This document shows, in pieces, positions 59,031 to 64,000 of a DNA stretch of 64,000 nucleotides. A program made the translations under genes and the position numbers. This stretch comes from Coriolopsis trogii (lineage: Eukaryota > Basidiomycota > Agaricomycetes > Polyporales > Polyporaceae): contig JAHYIO010000036.1 in NCBI GenBank assembly GCA_020543525.1, positions 2,046,001-2,110,000 on the forward strand, written 5' to 3'. Each line of letters starts with the position of its first letter. Within the stretch, counting starts at the first letter, position 1. The notes beneath the pieces are model-generated. The model searched no databases. It had not been told where the DNA came from and worked only from the letters and a program-made list of their open reading frames with translations.

Positions 59031-59127
59031 CCATGTCTCGGTGAGGTCCTCGCAGTCATCAACAATACAACGTTCAACGCGCCTTACACCTCCTTTACAC
59101 CTGCTTGCTCCCCACTTAACCGCAACG

Positions 59128-59568
59128 ATGCGATCCATGCTTGCATTCATCATGTTGGCTATTGGTGTCATGACGTCGGGAACCGCTGCCATTCCTCTAG
59201 GACAAGGTGCGTTCTGTCCTACGGCATCGGTAGATATTAATACTCGGACTTCCGAGAAACATTTTCGCCTAGAACGTACCTTGCGAAAACGATGTCTGAC
59301 GGAGAATTCAGGGCGAAAGTCGGGACAGCTCCAGCGTGGTGCCGCTCACGTCGCTATCCACCCTGGTGCGTTGCGCGTTCGGAATACAATCAGGCCATGT
59401 GCTGATCCTCACTATGGGCGGTGGAATACGGCAGTCAAAGAGCTGGAAGTCGCACATTGGTATGCCAGAGTCCTACCTGTGAAGAAGGCTGATCGCGAAA
59501 CTTGTTCTCCTCCCAGAAACTCACCGTCCGCTAATGAAGTCTGCACGCGGTTCTTGCTGTATATCTAG
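59128..59568 (+). CDS. Candidate small secreted protein
   Basis: ATG 59128 opens MRSMLAFIMLAIGVMTSGTA, a good signal peptide with likely cleavage before AIPLGQG. A TATA box stands about 100 bases upstream, which supports transcription. Read without introns, the frame runs 146 residues to 59568. A splice donor right after the signal peptide (GTGCGT at about 59208) and an acceptor at about 59276 keep the frame and would shorten it. A second possible intron near 59365 would change the end. The mature part is basic (ERTLRKRCLTENSGRKSG) with few cysteines. No family is recognised. The signal peptide plus TATA box is the only support; exon structure is uncertain. Confidence 0.45.
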   Translation: MRSMLAFIMLAIGVMTSGTAAIPLGQGAFCPTASVDINTRTSEKHFRLERTLRKRCLTENSGRKSGQLQRGAAHVAIHPGALRVRNTIRPCADPHYGRWNTAVKELEVAHWYARVLPVKKADRETCSPPRNSPSANEVCTRFLLYI

Positions 59569-60114
59569 CATTGAAGGGTTGTAGACGTGCTGCCCATACT
59601 AAGATCTCCACTTCAATTTGGCACAAATCTTTTGAAGCATCGAGTCGGAAACAACTCAGGAGTATCCTATATCACATCGCCATCCAAGAACAAGAATTTG
59701 TATCATACCTATAGTCAGTACAAGTGTCGCAGTGCTAATTGTGCCGGGCGGTGACCTCGAGCGAGGTTTCCTGAGCTCCATAGTATTCTGAGTGCGAGCC
59801 CAAGTACAAAGCTAATATGTGGATGGATAGTGGCATAGTATCGTTAGGCACGAAGGAGGGAAACGTAAGCAGTCAAGGAGATCAGTCTGAGGTCAGTGGG
59901 TTGTGTGGCACATACGAAGCGCCCATGCTACTTCTGTTTAGCGAGATCGTGACACACACGATCACGGCCCGGACTCCGTGATGTTGCGTCGCTTGCTCCA
60001 ACTCCGAGGCTCCCCAGACTTGCCTCAGACCCTGCGTCACCATGTCTTGCCTCAGTCTTTCCTCCGTCTACACGCCTTGTCCCAAACCACTATCTACGCG
60101 ATAGATCACCCAAC
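59569..60114. other. Intergenic region
   Basis: Flank of the candidate secreted-protein gene and promoter of the small mitochondrial protein gene. I see no gene. Confidence 0.45.
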
Positions 60115-60587
60115 ATGTCATGGTCGACGCCAGCCAGTCTACGATTCGTTACGAGCAACATAAAAGTCTCACGCCCTATCCGAAGCACAAGTTCGCTAGT
60201 CCATACTCGGGGCTACGCGAGTACCGGGAATGTGAGTCGCGGAGCGGATGTGAGTCGTAGGTCCTGGCTAGGTATACGTGCGTTGACTTACGGTCATTCA
60301 GAGCCAAGAAGAACGACCAGCCCATGCCTCCGAACCATCAGGGCCTCAGTCGGACGCAGAGAAGTACAACAAGAAGATGACTATCGCTGAGCGAGATGCT
60401 GCTATGATGAACAGCTGGAAGGAGCGTCAGGGCTCGCTCGCAAATGCAGAATTCGAGGACGGCCAGGTCGCCGAGGGTTACCGTCGGAATGTGGTGCGTT
60501 ACATTTCATATGCATGTCACGTTGCACTTGCTAGTTTGAACAGATTCCCCATGTCTGCAGAAAGCCAATATATTCCGCTACATATAA
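60115..60587 (+). CDS. Small mitochondrial protein of unknown function
   Basis: Three exons coding for 111 residues. ATG 60115 opens MSWSTPASLRFVTSNIKVSR, continuing PIRSTSSLVHTRGYAST. This is rich in Ser/Arg with no acids and ends in an R-G-Y-A-S processing-site-like motif: a mitochondrial presequence. The first intron (about 60229-60299, GTGAGT...TCAG) joins GN to SQEERPAHASEPSGPQ. The mature part is charged and probably helical: DAEKYNKKMTIAERDAAMMN, SWKERQGSLANAEFEDGQ. The second intron (about 60495-60560) joins EGYRRNV to KANIFRYI and the stop. Using the earlier acceptor at 60542 would give an unlikely tail. No family is recognised, but three exons keep one frame and the composition is coherent. 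Confidence 0.7.
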
Positions 60588-61330
60588 TCGATGTATACCG
60601 GGTACATGGACTTTCGTAATGACATCGTTTCGACACGACGCCATCTTTCATGTGGAGCGAGAATCTATCTCGAGTGGAAGCGTACTCGACTAGCTCCAAG
60701 TTCAATGAGCACATTCGCTTTATGCCGCTTCCGATCCAAGTCGTGGAAGTTAATCATGCGTGTGTCCACCACAAGAGACTTCTTCAGGAGGTTCGAGTTG
60801 TTTTGAGCAACGTGGGACGGTCCAGGCAGACAGCCTGAGGTTGGCCGAGTCTTGCTCGATGCACCTTGATTGCTTCCCCTGAGTACCTGTCCTTTTCTGG
60901 CATCTATTCCACAATTCCTGACGGCGGTCCGACTTCGGTGCAGATGAGAGGTGTGGTGATCGCTGTCACTGTTGTGTCCCTCCTGTCAACGGCCTCTCTG
61001 CAACAGGAAGGACTAGGAACAAGGAGACGTCTGGTCAGAGCTGTTGGGAGAGTGATCTCCTGAGGGACGCTGACTTTGTCTTCACAGCGTCCGGAGCTGC
61101 CAGGCCTAGGAGATTACTTGACCATCATGGTAGAGTTATGTGTTAGTGGATCCGAAGACCAGACAAGAGATGTAATCAACATTGCAACGCCCTGATGAAC
61201 GTCCAACCCCCAAATTTGTGGGCAATCCGCTCCATTTGAACACCGAAATCACCCGTCGCTATCCTATAACAAGGTCGGTGCCACGTCCGTCCCTCTCGCC
61301 AACGCTCTCTCCGTCTCTTTCACTTCCACC
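60588..61330. other. Intergenic region
   Basis: About 740 bases; short open stretches only. A CT-rich tract precedes ATG 61331. Confidence 0.45.
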
Positions 61331-63027
61331 ATGTCCGCGGCAACCCTCCCTACGATCCACACCGGGCACATGGCACACCGTCTCTTCGCGCAACTTCCAG
61401 CGGTCTGTCGTCCAAGCTCGAAAGCCACGCTAAACGGCACGACTGCGACCGAGCCTTCGACAGTTCTAACCGTCATCGTTCGTGGTCATGATGCGGATGC
61501 AATCGCTGCCATACAGGCCGTCACTGGTGGAAATGAGGATCGCTTGACGCTCGAGTACATCGTCGAGGACGACATGGTGTGTACATCATACTGCGCAACG
61601 TACCTTTGATCAATGCCCGTCTCGACGCTGTTCCCTGTACAGTGGATTCTTATTGAACAGTTGGAGGACCGACTGCTCATACCGCAGACCTATTGGGTAT
61701 GCATTCAGCCCCTTCTTGACGAGTGCTGTTTGCCTGTATAACTGCGTCTGACTGGGAGGTAATTAGCCCCTCATGCCAGCTGATACGCTCGTACATCGGT
61801 ACGCATCCACGAAGACCTCTGCGACGCCAATAGGTGACAAGCTTTGATCCTGTTCATAACATCAACCTGACCTTGTTCTCCGCAGGGCTCCGTCTAGTTT
61901 CAGACTCGGAGGACTCAACGACCTACTTTCTCGCCGACCATGAGCATATGCACGCGCCTCCAGCCTTCCCCTCTCCCAGAGGGAATAGTCAGCCCTCTCA
62001 ACAGGTTCGGTCCCTATTCCACGTCTTATCATCAGACGAAAACCCTCGCTGGTCGTCGTATGTCGCTAGACGCCAGGACGCGGAGTGGGTATATGCTCGG
62101 ATGGAGGACCGTATCTCCCTGGAACTCACAACCGAGCACTTCACCGCCAAAATTCGCCACGGTATCCAGAACGTCCTCAAGAATACGCAGCTCTCAGCTG
62201 ACGAGCAGGCTGTCGTCGCCGATGGCATACTGCCCCCCCCCCCCCCCCCAAGACATGGAGGTGCACGACGACGGGTACGATGGAGTCTACGTACGTATCA
62301 CCGCACCACGTTTGCCCGACTGACGCCGAACATGCACGTACACTCAGCTGGAAGACGTTACGGTCTTCACGCGCATCTTCTCGCCCCCACGCACGGCCAC
62401 GCTCGAGGTCTACCTCCGTTACCCGCGCCCGCGAACTGCGAGGTCATCTACGGCGTCCACGACCCGCTCCCTGGTGCCGACAAGAGGTTCAACCTCTTCA
62501 GCGTCCGCAACACCGAGGGGAGGCCCCAAGCTTCGGAAGACGGCTGGCGTCTCCTCTTTGAGTTTTCCATCGACGAGATCCGGCGCACCAACAGGCAGGG
62601 AACCAAGAATGTCGAGCGTCGCACGTGAGGGTTGACAACCGCCGACGCACAACGGCTGCGTGACGTCCTCTTCAGCCCTACGCTCCTCAAAGACGACAAC
62701 GACGACCACGCTGAAGGCAAGGTCCCTACCTTGCACGCGGTGCTGCTGCTCCTCGCGTCGGTCGGGTTCCACTTCCAACTCCGAGAGCCGGGGAAGAAGT
62801 ACAGCGCGGATGGATTCGCGTTCTTTGGTGGCCCGGAGTGGAAGCTGGGCAAGTGTGGCTGGATCGGGTCGAACATGCGATCTGTGTGTGTCGTTCCGCT
62901 GGAGGGAGATGTGCTTCGTGCGAAGGAGGTCGTTGAGGATGACGAGAGCTGGGGGCGGGATGAGCTCGATGAGAGGACGGATTCGATGGCGATGATGATG
63001 ATCCGTATCACTCGTGGTAATAAGTAG
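61331..63027 (+). CDS. Unrecognised multi-exon gene with two frame breaks at C-runs
   Basis: ATG 61331 sits in a good context (CCACCATGTC) and begins MSAATLPTIHTGHMAHRLFA. Introns at about 61576-61640 and 61697-61767, and one ending at 61848, keep the frame through EYIVEDDM, WILIEQLEDRLLIPQTYW, PLMPADTLVHR and FDPVHNINLTLFSAGLRLVS. The long exon gives NPRWSSYVARRQDAEWVYAR and LSADEQAVVADGIL, then a 17-C tract (62233-62249). Beyond it the convincing sequence is one frame off: QDMEVHDDGYDGVY, intron 62291-62347, LEDVTVFTRIFSPPRTATLE. At about 62424 the frame returns: CEVIYGVHDPLPGADKRFNL. A 51-base intron (62625-62675) removes an in-frame TGA. The end reads YSADGFAFFGGPEWKLGKCG and MIRITRGNK. 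No family is recognised. Either the two C-runs are miscounted or the gene is decaying. Confidence 0.65.
62233..62249 (+). repeat. 17-base poly-C tract in a coding exon
   Basis: An uninterrupted run of 17 C. Sixteen would keep the downstream protein-like frame. Such tracts are prone to replication slippage and to sequencing error. Confidence 0.95.
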
Positions 63028-63282
63028 CTCGATAGTTCTTGGGCACAGAGATTCTTGAACTCCTATCACAAGGCCTGGTTGCTCAGCGCATATAAATGTA
63101 AATCTTAACCTATGGCGACGCATCATGCGTATTCCGTGTTCACAACAGGTGCAGCAACACACGCACGACTGAAATCGCCAACGAAGCGTCCATAAACATC
63201 GCCAGAATGGTTACTATAGAACAACGTTCAGCCCGACTAAAGCCAACCAACTGGGATCACGACTGGTCACTGTGCATGCTCA

Positions 63283-63853
63283 TTACAGCCCACAAGCGCT
63301 ACGAGGGAGTCCCTCAACGTTGGCCTGCACGAACCCCAGCTGCTCCCCCTGGCCGCCCGTGAGCTTGTCGAGGGCCTCGAGGGCGATGTTGAAGCCAACA
63401 CCAGCAGTGTCGATGGCGAGGACATTGATCGACTGGTCCTTGTACGTCAACTGCCAGCAACTGCCGCAGTTGGTCGAGTTCCATCCTGCGCACCAACATG
63501 AGCCTGAGCATCAACACGGCACCGTAGGAGACTACACATACCCTCGACGACGTGAGCGCCGCCGACGTAGGGGAAGTTCGGGAGGGAGCCGATGGTGGTG
63601 AAGCCTACAGAGCCCTAATGTGAGTGACGGCGCAGTGCGATACAGGAGCGTATCGAATAGAGGACAGACCGAGATGCTCGAGCCCGTTCTTGCCGTTCGA
63701 GCATGCGACAATGTCCAACGAGGCGTCCTTGTTGTCGTAGGTACGGTCGTATGTCACCTTCACCGTCGACGTCCTCTCTGTGAGTTCAGCAGGGACGGCG
63801 AAAGCCGCGGAGGCGATGGAGAGAGCAGACACAATGAGAGTGAAGAACTGCAT
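63283..63853 (-). CDS. Cerato-platanin family secreted protein
   Basis: Small, secreted, four-cysteine protein of the cerato-platanin family, which has an expansin-like double-psi beta-barrel and acts at the fungal wall and surface and in contacts with plants. ATG 63851-63853 opens MQFFTLIVSALSIASAAFA, a signal peptide. The mature part reads VKVTYDRTYDNKDASLDIVA, CSNGKNGLEHLG, then after an intron FTTIGSLPNFPYVGGAHVVE and, after the next, GWNSTNCGSCWQLTYKDQSI, NVLAIDTAGVGFNIALEALD and finally VEGLPRSACGL. The four conserved cysteines (ACSNG, NCGSCW, ACGL) and the start motif V-x-Y-D-x-x-Y-D are all present. About 135 residues, as usual. A TATA box lies about 95 bases upstream, which suggests high expression. 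Confidence 0.95.
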
Positions 63854-63943
63854 GGTAGTGGATTGAACAATGTTGAGCTGAGGAGATCTGTCGACTGCAG
63901 TCTGAGTTGTGGATGTGGTAGTATGTCTTCCGGAATATGTGGT

Positions 63944-63952
63944 ACTTATATA
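63944..63952 (-). promoter_or_regulatory. TATA box of the cerato-platanin gene
   Basis: TATATAAGT on the minus strand, about 95 bases upstream of the start codon. Confidence 0.6.
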
Positions 63953-64000
63953 CTGGCTGGCCGGCGCATCCCCTCAAGGCTGTCTGAAGCACTATCCGGT

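Larger units (their letters stand above)
57894..59127. other. 1.2 kb intergenic region
   Basis: Hva1/TUDOR promoter, unassigned sequence, then the upstream region of the candidate secreted protein with a doubled 14-base motif and a TATA box. No gene is supported between. Confidence 0.45.

Noticed and set aside
62625..62675. In-frame TGA (62626-62628) as the true end or a nonsense mutation of the gene at 61331
   Set aside because: A 51-base GTGAGG...TTCAG intron starts right before it and keeps the frame into convincing downstream protein.
1..64000. CRISPR arrays, bacterial operons or insertion sequences
   Set aside because: The window is eukaryotic with spliced genes; no regularly spaced repeats and no transposase or reverse transcriptase were recognised.

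Overview
The window is a 64 kb piece of a filamentous basidiomycete genome, most likely a wood-decaying Agaricomycete of the Polyporales type. Genes are split by many short introns (about 50-60 bases, GT...AG). Coding sequence is GC-rich and promoters are CT-rich. The gene families also fit: an AA14 copper oxygenase, cerato-platanin, a FunK1 kinase, a sedolisin, a Git3-type GPCR and a farnesylated Ras. All products were recognised by reading translations; no database search was possible.

Layout. The left edge (1-114, minus) holds the first 38 codons of an MFS transporter. At 1.5-10.4 kb are a Rieske/FAD AIF-like oxidoreductase, DNA polymerase eta and a Git3-like GPCR, all plus strand. Ras1 lies at 13.0-14.0 kb and a secreted sedolisin at 16.0-18.4 kb. 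A minus-strand mucin-like membrane protein (19.1-21.0 kb) diverges from the complex I assembly factor CIA30 (21.4-22.4 kb), followed by a Ser-rich hypothetical protein. The AA14 enzyme is at 25.4-26.8 kb. From 26.9 to 33.6 kb is an accessory block: a FunK1 kinase between two imperfect direct repeats, then a decayed F-box gene on the minus strand.

An aldehyde dehydrogenase (33.7-36.0 kb) converges on a secreted endonuclease/exonuclease/phosphatase protein (36.3-38.7 kb, minus). Next come a zinc-finger/LysM protein, two tandem minus-strand SANT/Myb-like nuclear proteins (40.4-45.3 kb), the mRNA exporter Mex67, a large ankyrin protein and the HOPS subunit Vps39. The right end holds a tiny Hva1/TUDOR-like protein, a candidate small secreted protein, a small mitochondrial protein, an unrecognised multi-exon gene with two reading-frame breaks at C-runs, and a cerato-platanin (63.3-63.9 kb, minus).

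Most genes are independent housekeeping or signalling loci, and there is no obvious biosynthetic cluster. Secreted or lignocellulose-related functions (sedolisin, AA14, nuclease, cerato-platanin) are scattered. The most unusual signals are the 17-C tract with compensating frame breaks, the repeat-flanked FunK1 gene beside an F-box relic, and several protein-like but unassignable stretches.
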